Origin: Verrucomicrobiota bacterium | Lineage (GTDB): Bacteria > Verrucomicrobiota > Verrucomicrobiia > Limisphaerales > JAEYXS01 | DNA length: 15,471 nucleotides | Assembly: GCA_023431185.1 (NCBI GenBank) | Contig: JAEYXS010000010.1 | Coordinates: 1 to 15,471, forward strand | Reading direction: 5' to 3' | In this document: piece by piece, positions 1 through 7,601 of the stretch | Position numbering within the stretch: position 1 is the first letter of the stretch | Layout: every line of letters begins with the position of its first letter | Program-made: the position numbers and the translations under genes | The notes under the pieces: generated by a model | The model's database searches: none | What the model was told of the DNA's origin: nothing | Seen by the model: the letters and a program-made list of their open reading frames with translations, nothing else

Positions 1-1380
1 GCCACCACCCGTACCACCACCGCCTGCACCTGACAAATCTGTGGTCGAAATGCTGCTGACACTCTCCAAACCTTGCCGGAAGGTGTTCGGATCAATCTTG
101 AAGATACGGGTGAACAATTGCGGCGGATCTACCACACGTTGACGGAACACCACGGCGTAATCTTCCACCATGAAACTCAAACCACGACCTCCGATCGGGG
201 TGGCAACTTTGGTGATGGCATCCAAAGCATCAATCATCCGCAGGTTCTTCAAGGGCGGGCTGATCTTGATGAGCATCGTCTCCAGATCGACCGCTTCTGC
301 CGGCGGGGCGATCGGAGCCAATGGAGCACCCAAGGGATCCAAGCCCGGCGCACCACCGAATTCACCACCCAAACCAGCTGCGGGAACCCCGCGGCTGGAT
401 GGTTCATCATCCAAGTTGGAATTGATGATGAAATTGATGCCCAGCTTCTCCGGGTCTTGTTTCACCGACTCCTCCTGCAGGAAACGCACCACTTCCGCCA
501 GCGGCAAGCCGTCAAAGAACACTTCCTTCAGGACCATGTGATCCAGTTTCGCCAAAATGCGCTGGCGGCTCTTCGTGGTGGTCTGCGCCACGTTCGTCCG
601 GACATACGGGTTGGGGGTCGGCAGCGAATCACGGCTGGTCGGAATCTCCCAGGCTTTCTCCACATCAACAATGCGGACACGCTGTTCGAAGTCACGCTTG
701 CGGGCCAGATCGCTGTAACGCGCTTCCTGAATGAGATTCATGTAGTAATAGGCGGAGGAGTTGGCGGGATCGCGCTTGATGGCCTCACGCAGTTTGGCTT
801 CCGCCTCTTCCAGGCGGCGCAACTCATAGAGCAGCTTGGCATCCTGGACCAAGATGGAGACTTCTTCCTTTTCCGCTCTCACCTTCGGCACTTCTTTGAG
901 CACTTCCGCGCTCGGCATGAATGGGCGGGTCTTGGCGGCCACATCCGCATTGTAGGCCTTGAAAGCCTTGGCTTCCTTGTTCTGGGGATCGAACTTCAAC
1001 AACTCATCGGCCTGCTTGTCCGCCTGCGGAAACTCCTGGTTTTCAAAATGTTTGCGCGCGATGCCCAGACGGGTGGCGCTCAAACCGGCCAGCGCCTGTT
1101 TCTTTTGCGCATCCACTCCGGTCCCGCCGAGCCGATGGACCAGCTTGAGGGCTTCCTCATAGAGCGTGGCCGCCTCAGCCAGATTCCCTTCCTTCTGGAT
1201 GGTGGCTGCCCGTTTCAGGACTTCATCCAAAAGGGTTAGCGTGGCCTGGCGTTTGGCTGCCTCCACCGCCGCCGCTTCGGCACCGTCGGTTTGAGCTTGC
1301 AGCGGCGCCAGTGCCAAAAATACGCCGAGAAACGCCACACAGGAGGCGAACTTGGTAATCCGGTTTTTACTCAGTTTCAT
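1..1380 (-). CDS. Amuc_1098-like type IV pilus/secretin outer membrane protein, N-terminal part (cut by window edge)
   Basis: Secretin-type outer membrane channel of a pilus-like system; only the first 460 codons are present and the frame is still open at base 1, so the C-terminal secretin barrel is not visible. Residues 1-30 form a signal peptide (MKLSKNR, then a hydrophobic stretch ending LQA before QTDG). Residues 35-250 are helical, charged and TPR-like (for example LAEAATLYEEALKL), as in the Amuc_1098 family. From residue 281 a secretin STN/N0-like domain begins (VFFDGLPLAEVVRFL), interrupted by a Gly/Pro-rich insert at 329-360 and resuming with LETMLIKISPPL and LSFMVEDYAVVFRQR. A Gly-rich run lies at 451-460. 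It is the last visible gene of the pilM-like operon, 24 bases after the preceding gene, with no clear Shine-Dalgarno. The start was chosen because it yields the signal peptide. The family call rests on architecture and neighbours. Confidence 0.82.
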   Translation of the reverse strand, partial: MKLSKNRITKFASCVAFLGVFLALAPLQAQTDGAEAAAVEAAKRQATLTLLDEVLKRAATIQKEGNLAEAATLYEEALKLVHRLGGTGVDAQKKQALAGLSATRLGIARKHFENQEFPQADKQADELLKFDPQNKEAKAFKAYNADVAAKTRPFMPSAEVLKEVPKVRAEKEEVSILVQDAKLLYELRRLEEAEAKLREAIKRDPANSSAYYYMNLIQEARYSDLARKRDFEQRVRIVDVEKAWEIPTSRDSLPTPNPYVRTNVAQTTTKSRQRILAKLDHMVLKEVFFDGLPLAEVVRFLQEESVKQDPEKLGINFIINSNLDDEPSSRGVPAAGLGGEFGGAPGLDPLGAPLAPIAPPAEAVDLETMLIKISPPLKNLRMIDALDAITKVATPIGGRGLSFMVEDYAVVFRQRVVDPPQLFTRIFKIDPNTFRQGLESVSSISTTDLSGAGGGGTGGG

Positions 1381-1404
1381 ACCAATAAAGACAAGGAATC
1401 TGCG

Positions 1405-2208
1405 TTATGGTGTCGCGCTTAACGGGACAATCGTTCGTTTTTGGTTGCGTTCGGCGGACATTACTACCTGCGTCTCCGTGATAGCAATGATAATGTAATT
1501 TTCTCCAGCGATGCTGATGACATCGTTCGCCCGCTTGTTTTTGAACTCAACATTGTCAGGCGGATAGGCGAGATCCACCATATAATCGGTCACTTTTTCA
1601 TTCGGCATGGCCTTGGAGACCAGCAACTCGTCGTTGGTCTCATCCTCCACCCAGACGAGCACCAAGGTCGCCTCCAGCGGCACGTCGCCCCGGACTTCTT
1701 TGAGCAGAAAATACTTGTTCTTCTCGTTGAGCGAGACGTACTGCATCTGCTTCCGTTGCTCAAGCCTGTTGGTGGAACCCTGCTTGAGGACCCCAACGGT
1801 GAACCGCGCCTTCTCGGCGGTTCCCGAGGCGTTCTCGAAGGTGATGATCCGCTTCAGCGGACGGATGGCGCTGCATTGCAAGGCACCAATGCCGATCTCC
1901 GTGCCGGTGGCGACTTTGATGATGCTGCCGTCCGGCTTCTTGTACCAGCGCACCGGATTGAAGAGCAGATGACGGTTGGTCATCGCGACGGGCGGCGGGT
2001 TGGTATGCACGGCCAGTGAACCCTCGAAGACGGTCAGGTCAACCGGGTTCAAAGGCACACGAGGATAGCTCTCGATGGTCTTGCCTGCCTTGTCGAGGCT
2101 GCGTTTCACCGCGCTCACGCGGACGCTCAGCATGACCGCCGCCACGGCCAGACCAAGCAAAACGATGCAGAGAATGATCTTCTCGTAATGTTTCTTCAGG
2201 AACTGCAT
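1405..2208 (-). CDS. Amuc_1099-like pilus system protein (PilP-position periplasmic protein)
   Basis: 267-residue membrane-anchored periplasmic protein. A single N-terminal transmembrane helix (about residues 10-30) follows a short basic cytoplasmic tail (MQFLKKHYEK). The remainder is beta-rich with no enzyme motif. The end (about 230-264, with ENYIIIAITETQVVMSAER and then a basic strand) resembles the small C-terminal beta domain of pilotin/PilP-like proteins that contact the secretin; that resemblance is inferred. It starts two bases after the stop of the preceding gene, which suggests translational coupling, and is followed 24 bases later by the secretin. Size, topology and place between an Amuc_1100-like gene and a secretin match Amuc_1099 of Akkermansia. 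The exact biochemical role of this family is not established. Confidence 0.75.
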   Translation of the reverse strand: MQFLKKHYEKIILCIVLLGLAVAAVMLSVRVSAVKRSLDKAGKTIESYPRVPLNPVDLTVFEGSLAVHTNPPPVAMTNRHLLFNPVRWYKKPDGSIIKVATGTEIGIGALQCSAIRPLKRIITFENASGTAEKARFTVGVLKQGSTNRLEQRKQMQYVSLNEKNKYFLLKEVRGDVPLEATLVLVWVEDETNDELLVSKAMPNEKVTDYMVDLAYPPDNVEFKNKRANDVISIAGENYIIIAITETQVVMSAERNQKRTIVPLSATP

Positions 2209-2210
2209 GA

Positions 2211-3116
2211 TCAGCGCGGCGCTTGGTTCAGGCGGACCACTTCAACAAAAAGTTGGACCCGCAACGGTTGTTCAAACAGATACAAATCATCCTTCGGCAC
2301 GGTCGTTTCCGCCGTCTTGCCCTTGCCCTTGGCGGTCGCAGACCCGCTGGTCGGCGGCGGTGGTGGCGGAGCAGCGGCACTGCTGCCCACCTGCAATGTC
2401 TCCATGTTCACGATTTTGACCGAGTAGAAGATCGGCGACCGCTGAAGCCGTTCCAAAACCCCGGACAGCTCCGTGGAAAAACCAGTAAATACGATCTCGT
2501 AGGGTGTGACCGTGGCCAGATTGTTATAGGCTGCCGGGTTGACCGCCTTGTCCAAGTATTGCGGTCCCTGCCCCGGGTCCAACACGGACACACGCACCCG
2601 CTTGAGAGATTCCAGCCGGTGGATCTGGCTCTGGAAAAGGTTTGTGCATAGCTCCCTTACTTCAATCAACTGGCGGGTCAGCGGCTCGATGCTCGCCGCA
2701 TCAAAATTGATCTGCTCCCGCAAAGGCTCGAAGGAGAAACCGTAGCGTGGATTCGGCAATTGCACACCCGCCTGTTCCGCCCCTTTTTGCAGATCGGCGA
2801 CCGTGTTAAGCAGGAAGGAGGAGAACTCCTGGCTCGTCATCTTCGGCACGGCCGGGTAATTAATCTGCGCCTGCACATTCGTCATGTACTGCGCCAACCG
2901 CTGCGTCTCACGCTGGGCCAGATCCAGATTGCCCTGGTCGGGAAAGGGCTGGGACTGCATCAGGGTGATCAGTTCCTGCTGAGCAGCCTTCAAGGCTTTT
3001 GAAGCCTTCAAATCCGCCTGGATGCGGCTGATGAGATACACGATGGCCCCCGCCATCAGGCCCAAGGCCAGAATCATGCCCACCAGCAGAAATATGTTTC
3101 GCTTGATCCAGCGCAT
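2211..3116 (-). CDS. Amuc_1100-like pilus system protein (PilO-position)
   Basis: 301-residue bitopic inner-membrane protein. Residues 1-7 are a basic cytoplasmic tail, 8-29 a transmembrane helix, 31-85 a likely coiled coil rich in Ala, Gln and Leu, and 95-240 two alpha/beta halves. A Pro/Ala/Lys linker follows at 244-273 (including six or more consecutive prolines), then a final strand at 285-297 (LRVQLFVEVVRLN). Akkermansia Amuc_1100, the protein reported to act on host TLR2, has the same layout, including a Pro/Ala-rich linker before a similar last strand. The architecture also resembles PilO/GspM-type alignment proteins, so a structural role between PilM/N and the secretin is inferred. 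The gene begins seven bases after pilM and ends two bases before the next gene. Host signalling should not be assumed here. Confidence 0.8.
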   Translation of the reverse strand: MRWIKRNIFLLVGMILALGLMAGAIVYLISRIQADLKASKALKAAQQELITLMQSQPFPDQGNLDLAQRETQRLAQYMTNVQAQINYPAVPKMTSQEFSSFLLNTVADLQKGAEQAGVQLPNPRYGFSFEPLREQINFDAASIEPLTRQLIEVRELCTNLFQSQIHRLESLKRVRVSVLDPGQGPQYLDKAVNPAAYNNLATVTPYEIVFTGFSTELSGVLERLQRSPIFYSVKIVNMETLQVGSSAAAPPPPPPTSGSATAKGKGKTAETTVPKDDLYLFEQPLRVQLFVEVVRLNQAPR

Positions 3117-3123
3117 AGGCTTG

Positions 3124-4938
3124 TCAATGGAGGCGGACCGGACGCTTCAGTTGCAGGGTCATGGAGAACGAGAACGATTTTGCAAGCGGATCCACTTCGT
3201 CCATCTTGTCATCCAGTTTAGTATAGTCAGGCAGGAGCATTGCATTGGTCTTCACGATTTCCTGCAGGCCAAAGGCAAAACGGCGGTTGGCATCTGGTGC
3301 CAGGCTGTTCAGATTCGCGGCCCGGAAAACCACCGCATAGTAACCGACCATCACCGGTGCTGCCGGCGTGGGCAACGGAGTGGTCGCAACTTGTCCGGCA
3401 GCGGCAGGCGGAGCTCCTCCGGCCGGACCGAAGCGATTGGCGGGCGCAGCCGCAGCCGCAGCCGCGGCGGCCGGGAGCAAAGGTGTGAATTTCTCGATCC
3501 AAACCCCGGTATCCTTGCCAAAACCATTCGAGGACGCAGCCTCATACTGAAGCAACGTGGCTTGCAGATTGTTCAGCAACAAAGTGGAATAATAACGGTC
3601 GTCCAAGATGGTCGCATACTCGTTGGCCACCCCGTACTGCGCACGCAAGGTCGCCAACGCCCCGTCCACCTGCCCCTTCATGGAACGGAGGGGGCCGATT
3701 CTTTCCTGCAGCTTCTTGTTCTCGGCGTTCTTGAGGCCGGCTTGCTGGTTATAGAACAGGCCATAGGCGAACACGACGAGCACCAGGCTGAACAGGGCGG
3801 CCATCAGCCAGGGCTTCTTCTGGTCGAAGGCTTTGCGCTTCTGGTAGCTCTTGGGCATCAGGTTCAGCTCCACCGGGCACTGCGCCAGGTTCCGGATGCC
3901 CAACCCGACCACTTCACCGAAGGTGTGCGCGACCGTCGCCAACTCCTCGAGCGGGATGCCTTCGCTGATCTCGATGTTCTGCAACGGATTGAAGTAATCC
4001 ACCGGGATATTCAGCTTCTCCGCAAAGAACTGGGCTGCATACGGCATCATGGACGCACCACCCGCCAGATACAACCGCGCCGGAGCAGAACCGCCCTGCT
4101 GGTTGCGGTAGAACTGGATCGTCTGGTTCATCTGGATGTGCAGACGCGTCATCACCTGCCGCGCGATCTTGGAGATCGCCGCCTGATGCGCGTTGTCCGG
4201 CTCCTCGTAGGCACCGCCCAGACTCACAAAACCCTGCTCGATTTTGATGCGGTCCGCTTCATCGAACTGCAACCGGGCCTCGTTCGCGAAATCCTGCGTG
4301 ATCGCGTTCGCGCCGATATTGATGCTGCGGGAGAAGACCTTGCCCTTCTCGAAGAACAGCACGTTGCTGGTCTTGGCCCCGATGTCCAATAACATCGTGC
4401 AGCCTTCCTGCTCGCCGTAATTGAAACGGAAGGAGTTGCAGAGTGCGGCAGGCGAGACGTCCACCAGATTCATCGAGAGCCCGGAAGACTCGGCGATGTT
4501 GAAAAGACCCTCTACCGTGTCGCTCTTGATGGCGACCAGCAGGACTTCCAGTTCACCGGTCGAGGTGGCCCCGAGAATCTGATAGTCCCAGACCACTTCC
4601 TCCAAAGGGAACGGCACGTTCTGCTGGGCCTCGTACTGGATGATCTGGGTGACCTTGGCCGCATCCACAGGCGGCAATTTGACGAACTTGGAGAAAACGT
4701 TGAACCCGGCGGCGCAGACGTTGATCTGGCGGGAAACGAAACCCTGCTCTTTCAAAAGGGTTTGGATGGCCGAAATGAGCGCAGCCGCCCTCGTGGAATC
4801 CTGCGACCCTTCCAAGCCCAGCGGTTTTACCGCGTAGCGCAGAAGGCGTAGTGTCCCCGATTCGTTTGGCTCAAACTCGGCGATCTTGAGCGTTCCCGCC
4901 CCAAAATCGCCGCACAAAAATGACTTCGTTTTCAGCAT
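3124..4938 (-). CDS. pilM: PilM-like actin-fold protein fused to a PilN-like membrane domain (Amuc_1101-like)
   Basis: 604 residues, much longer than stand-alone PilM (about 350). Residues 1-350 are the actin-like ATPase fold: DFGAGTLKIAEF at 11-22 (phosphate 1), LLDIGAKTSNVLFF at 183-196 (phosphate 2) and LYLAGGASMMP at 289-299 (adenosine motif). At 358-362 LNLMP resembles the conserved PilN start. A transmembrane helix follows at about 376-396, a coiled region at 400-435, then a PilN-like alpha/beta domain interrupted by an Ala/Pro linker at 488-528 (nine consecutive Ala) and closed by a strand (FSFSMTLQLKRPV). This is therefore a natural PilM-PilN fusion that anchors the cytoplasmic ring to the inner membrane. 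It is the first gene of the pilus-like operon. No good Shine-Dalgarno is visible before the ATG. Cytoplasmic/inner membrane location is inferred from the fold and helix. Confidence 0.87.
   Translation of the reverse strand: MLKTKSFLCGDFGAGTLKIAEFEPNESGTLRLLRYAVKPLGLEGSQDSTRAAALISAIQTLLKEQGFVSRQINVCAAGFNVFSKFVKLPPVDAAKVTQIIQYEAQQNVPFPLEEVVWDYQILGATSTGELEVLLVAIKSDTVEGLFNIAESSGLSMNLVDVSPAALCNSFRFNYGEQEGCTMLLDIGAKTSNVLFFEKGKVFSRSINIGANAITQDFANEARLQFDEADRIKIEQGFVSLGGAYEEPDNAHQAAISKIARQVMTRLHIQMNQTIQFYRNQQGGSAPARLYLAGGASMMPYAAQFFAEKLNIPVDYFNPLQNIEISEGIPLEELATVAHTFGEVVGLGIRNLAQCPVELNLMPKSYQKRKAFDQKKPWLMAALFSLVLVVFAYGLFYNQQAGLKNAENKKLQERIGPLRSMKGQVDGALATLRAQYGVANEYATILDDRYYSTLLLNNLQATLLQYEAASSNGFGKDTGVWIEKFTPLLPAAAAAAAAAPANRFGPAGGAPPAAAGQVATTPLPTPAAPVMVGYYAVVFRAANLNSLAPDANRRFAFGLQEIVKTNAMLLPDYTKLDDKMDEVDPLAKSFSFSMTLQLKRPVRLH
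3446..3463. repeat. Hexanucleotide tandem repeat inside pilM, encoding polyalanine
   Basis: Three perfect copies of GCAGCC (plus strand), followed by further GCG/GCC triplets, encode part of the nine-alanine tract at residues 490-498 of the PilM-N fusion. The unit is a multiple of three, so copy-number change would alter linker length without a frameshift. Confidence 0.85.
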
Positions 4939-5191
4939 TTAGTTCGCACTGCTGTTTCCGCCGACAAAGCACCCGGCACAATACGTATCCCTATTGCTAG
5001 TGCGGGGTTGCGAAATTCGAGGGTGGTGGTAACCGGAAAGCGAGGGGGGGGTCAAACAGAAAATCGGTTTCATGTGAATAATTTTGAACCTTTAGGCGTC
5101 GAAATACGTCTCTTACTAAATACCCTGCTTCATTAGCCGTTCTATCACTCCGCTCAAAACACCTTTAAACACCTTGTTTTTCGGCTATTCT
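4939..5191. other. Intergenic region between the polysaccharide cluster and the pilus-like operon
   Basis: 253 bases, visibly more AT-rich than the flanking genes, with no coding ORF. It must hold the promoter of the minus-strand pilM operon, unless that operon is transcribed from the polysaccharide cluster. No hexamer pair was good enough to name a promoter. A TTGACC-like -35 overlaps an eight-base G run (5044-5051, plus strand), but the matching -10 (TTACCA) is poor. A perfect 8-base palindrome, ATACGTAT, lies at 4981-4988. The region ends at the palindrome that overlaps the stop codon of the decarboxylase gene. Confidence 0.5.
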
Positions 5192-5210
5192 TCAAACCCG
5201 GGGTTTGAAG
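5190..5210 (-). terminator. Perfect inverted repeat over the UDP-xylose synthase stop codon, possible weak terminator
   Basis: CTTCAAACCC, one central G, then GGGTTTGAAG gives perfect 10-base arms. The repeat spans the last codons (F-K-P-R-V) and the stop of the minus-strand gene. No T-run follows on either strand, so it is not a classic intrinsic terminator. It could be a 3'-end RNA hairpin or a protein-binding palindrome. The palindrome is certain; its function is not. Confidence 0.35.
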
Positions 5211-6160
5211 TATTCAATCGTCCGTCGCATGCCTTCGGCAAACGGCACCTTTGGCTCCCACTTAAGGAGCTGTTTTGCTTTCGTGATGTCGGGACGGCGC
5301 TGCTTCGGGTCGTCCTGCGGCAACGGCTTGAACACGACCCGGCTTTTCGAGCCGGTGATCTGGATGATTTGCTGGGCAAATTCCAGCATGGTCATCTCAT
5401 GCGGGTTGCCGATGTTCACCGGCAACGGATAATCGCTCATCATGAGGCGATAGATGCCCTCAATCAGGTCCGCACAATAGCAGAAACTGCGCGTCTGCTT
5501 GCCTTCTCCAAAGACAGTGACCGGCTTGTTCCCCAAGGCTTGGCTGATAAACGCCGGCACCACCCGGCCATCCCGCAAACGCATACGCGGGCCATAAGTG
5601 TTGAAAATGCGCACGATGCGCGTCTCCATCTTGTGCTGACGGTGGTATGCCATGGTCATGGCTTCGGCAAAGCGCTTTGCCTCATCGTAGCAACCTCTTG
5701 GGCCTATGGTATTTACATTCCCCCAATACTCTTCCGGCTGGGGATGTACCAAGGGATCGCCATACGTTTCAGAGGTGGAGGCGATAAGGAACCGCGCGCC
5801 TTTTTCTTTGGCCAGCCCCAGCGCCTTGTGGGTACCTAATGAGCCAACTTTCAAGGTCTGGATGGGCAGTTCCAGATAGTCCACGGGGCTGGCTGGCGAG
5901 GCAAAGTGCCATACGTAATCCACCGGGCTGTCAAGAAAGAGGAATTCGGTCACATCCTGCTGGATGAAGCGGAAATTCGTGTTTCCTGCTAGATGATCGA
6001 TGTTGTCCACCGAACCGGTCACCAGATTGTCGATCGCGATCACCTTGTGTCCCCTGCTCAAGAGCAAATCGACCAGATGCGAGCCTAAAAATCCCGCGCC
6101 ACCCGTCACCACCGATACCGGCATCTTGCCCCGGCGCACTGCTTTTTTAGCTTTTGCCAT
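5192..6160 (-). CDS. UDP-glucuronate decarboxylase (UDP-xylose synthase), NAD-dependent
   Basis: 322-residue short-chain (extended SDR) enzyme that would convert UDP-glucuronate to UDP-xylose in the cytoplasm, supplying pentose for the nearby glycan. The NAD-binding motif TGGAGFLGSH is at 19-28, the catalytic Thr/Ser-Glu segment TSETYGDP at 129-136, and the Tyr-x3-Lys pair (Y158, K162) sits in GPRGCYDEAKRFAE, the signature that separates UDP-xylose synthases from general epimerases. ARG-binding PRMR and the RSFCYCADLIEG segment are also typical. The ~12-residue basic N-terminal tail is slightly longer than usual. It is the last gene of the polysaccharide cluster, 41 bases after the glycosylphosphotransferase; an AGAGG lies somewhat far upstream of the ATG. 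No UDP-glucose dehydrogenase is present in the window, so the UDP-glucuronate must come from elsewhere. Confidence 0.88.
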   Translation of the reverse strand: MAKAKKAVRRGKMPVSVVTGGAGFLGSHLVDLLLSRGHKVIAIDNLVTGSVDNIDHLAGNTNFRFIQQDVTEFLFLDSPVDYVWHFASPASPVDYLELPIQTLKVGSLGTHKALGLAKEKGARFLIASTSETYGDPLVHPQPEEYWGNVNTIGPRGCYDEAKRFAEAMTMAYHRQHKMETRIVRIFNTYGPRMRLRDGRVVPAFISQALGNKPVTVFGEGKQTRSFCYCADLIEGIYRLMMSDYPLPVNIGNPHEMTMLEFAQQIIQITGSKSRVVFKPLPQDDPKQRRPDITKAKQLLKWEPKVPFAEGMRRTIEYFKPRV

Positions 6161-6201
6161 AATAAATTAAAACCTCTGTAAACAACTCGGAGGAAACGAC
6201 T

Positions 6202-7593
6202 TCACTTCGCCCCGTTGCCCGAAAGCACGGCGGGAATGGTCAGGCACAGAATCTTGAAATCAAGCCATAAAGACCAGTTATCGATGTATTCTAGGTCCAG
6301 CTTCACCCAATCCCGGAAATCATTGATGTTATTCCGCCCGCTGATCTGCCAGAGGCAGGTCAGGCCCGGTTTCACGCTCAGGCGGCGGCGATGGGCCGGA
6401 TCAGCGAATTTTCTGACCTCGTCCACTGGCAAGGGCCGCGGCCCCACAATGCTCATCTCGCCCACCAGCACGTTGAAAAGCTGCGGCAGTTCATCCAAGC
6501 TCCATTTGCGCATGATACGGCCGATCGGCGTCACCCGCGGATCATTGGAAAGCTTGAAGACCGGGCCAGACATCTCGTTTTGCTGGGACAAATGCTCCTT
6601 CTGGGCCTCGGCATCCATCACCATGGAGCGGAACTTCAGCATCATAAATGGCTGGCCATTCAATCCGCAACGGCGTTGGCAGAAAAACACCGGCCCCGGG
6701 GAGGTAAACTTGATGATGAGGGCGAGAATCAGAAACGGAATGGCCAAAACGACCAACCCCACTGCCGCCAGCACAAAGTCCAGGACATGTTTCACCAGCA
6801 TGTCCCAAGAAACCTCCGGCACCGAGCGGAACACCATCACCGGTCGCCCCATGAAGTCATCCAACGTCGTCTGCGAAATGGTGGTCTTGAAAAAATCCGC
6901 CAGCAACCACACCTCCACGCCCTCCAGTTCGCATAACTGGATGGCCTTCTCCACTTCACCGAAAGCCGTGTGTTTGGCGCTCAGGATCACCCCGTTGGCC
7001 GAATGCTCATGCAACAAAGCGATCAAATCCTCCACCGGCCGCTCATCCAGATACAGGCTGGCCACGATCTCCACGCCACCCCGCAACCGCTTGCCACATT
7101 CGGTCTCCAAGTTCTCCGCATCTTCCCGCCCGCCCACCAGAATGATCCGCCGGGCTGCCTGCGACCGCCCGTATTTTGACTGCGCCCACCAGCGCACGAT
7201 CTCCTCCTTCAAGAATACCAGCGCGAAACTGGTGACCCCAAACAGGATAATCACTGAGCGCGCCAATTGCAGGCGCAAAAGAAAGAGGACCAAAACCAGC
7301 GAAATCACGGCCAAACCGCAGGCCTTGAGAAGTTTCCATACCATCTGCCCCCGGCTGGTCAGGTCCGTGCGATTGTAGAACCCCTGCCCCTCCAGCATCA
7401 ACGCCCCGATCAGTGCGGTAGCCAGGAAGACGTGGAAATAATACTCAAACGGCTCGATCACCGCCGTTCCACCAAACACTTCAAGTGGCACATGGGACCG
7501 GATGAAATGCGCCAGCCAGAACCCGATGGCAAACAGACACGCATCCAAGATCAGATGGACTGAGGTCCGCAGTTGGTGTTGGCGACGTAGCAT
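6202..7593 (-). CDS. Exopolysaccharide polyprenyl glycosylphosphotransferase (WcaJ/PHPT family initiating enzyme)
   Basis: 463-residue membrane enzyme that transfers a sugar-1-phosphate from a UDP-sugar to undecaprenyl phosphate, the first step of glycan assembly at the inner membrane. Hydrophobic helices lie at about 12-30, 52-68, 90-108 and 112-128, then a Rossmann-like cytosolic domain (RRIILVGG at 148-155), a further helix at 271-294, and the C-terminal bacterial sugar transferase domain: KFRSM at 320-324, DELPQLFN at 367-374, VGPRPLP at 383-389, and KPGLTCLWQISGR at 408-420. The frame extends upstream to 7773, but that part overlaps epsI and lacks hydrophobic character. The ATG at 7593, preceded by AGAAAGAG and eight bases after the epsI stop, gives the normal family N-terminus (MLRRQ). 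It follows EpsI, as in many exosortase clusters. Confidence 0.92.
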   Translation of the reverse strand: MLRRQHQLRTSVHLILDACLFAIGFWLAHFIRSHVPLEVFGGTAVIEPFEYYFHVFLATALIGALMLEGQGFYNRTDLTSRGQMVWKLLKACGLAVISLVLVLFLLRLQLARSVIILFGVTSFALVFLKEEIVRWWAQSKYGRSQAARRIILVGGREDAENLETECGKRLRGGVEIVASLYLDERPVEDLIALLHEHSANGVILSAKHTAFGEVEKAIQLCELEGVEVWLLADFFKTTISQTTLDDFMGRPVMVFRSVPEVSWDMLVKHVLDFVLAAVGLVVLAIPFLILALIIKFTSPGPVFFCQRRCGLNGQPFMMLKFRSMVMDAEAQKEHLSQQNEMSGPVFKLSNDPRVTPIGRIMRKWSLDELPQLFNVLVGEMSIVGPRPLPVDEVRKFADPAHRRRLSVKPGLTCLWQISGRNNINDFRDWVKLDLEYIDNWSLWLDFKILCLTIPAVLSGNGAK

Positions 7594-7601
7594 GACTCTT
7601 T

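Noticed and set aside
73..1239. Long plus-strand ORF (388 codons) opposite the secretin gene
   Set aside because: It is antisense to a gene with a signal peptide, TPR-like repeats and an N0-like domain; its own translation has low complexity (His/Gln/Arg/Leu-rich) and no motif.
3022..4392. 456-codon plus-strand ORF opposite pilM
   Set aside because: Shadow of the PilM-N gene in GC-rich DNA; the minus-strand product has all the actin-fold motifs and the plus-strand product has none.
5028..5032. Single GTAAC cores before pilM (5028) and near the epimerase start (about 12833) as further Pho boxes
   Set aside because: Only one core at each place, with no 11-bp-period partner; expected by chance.
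5044..5051. Run of eight G as a phase-variation tract
   Set aside because: It lies in noncoding DNA with no convincing promoter spacer around it; it may simply be a chance run or a base-calling risk.
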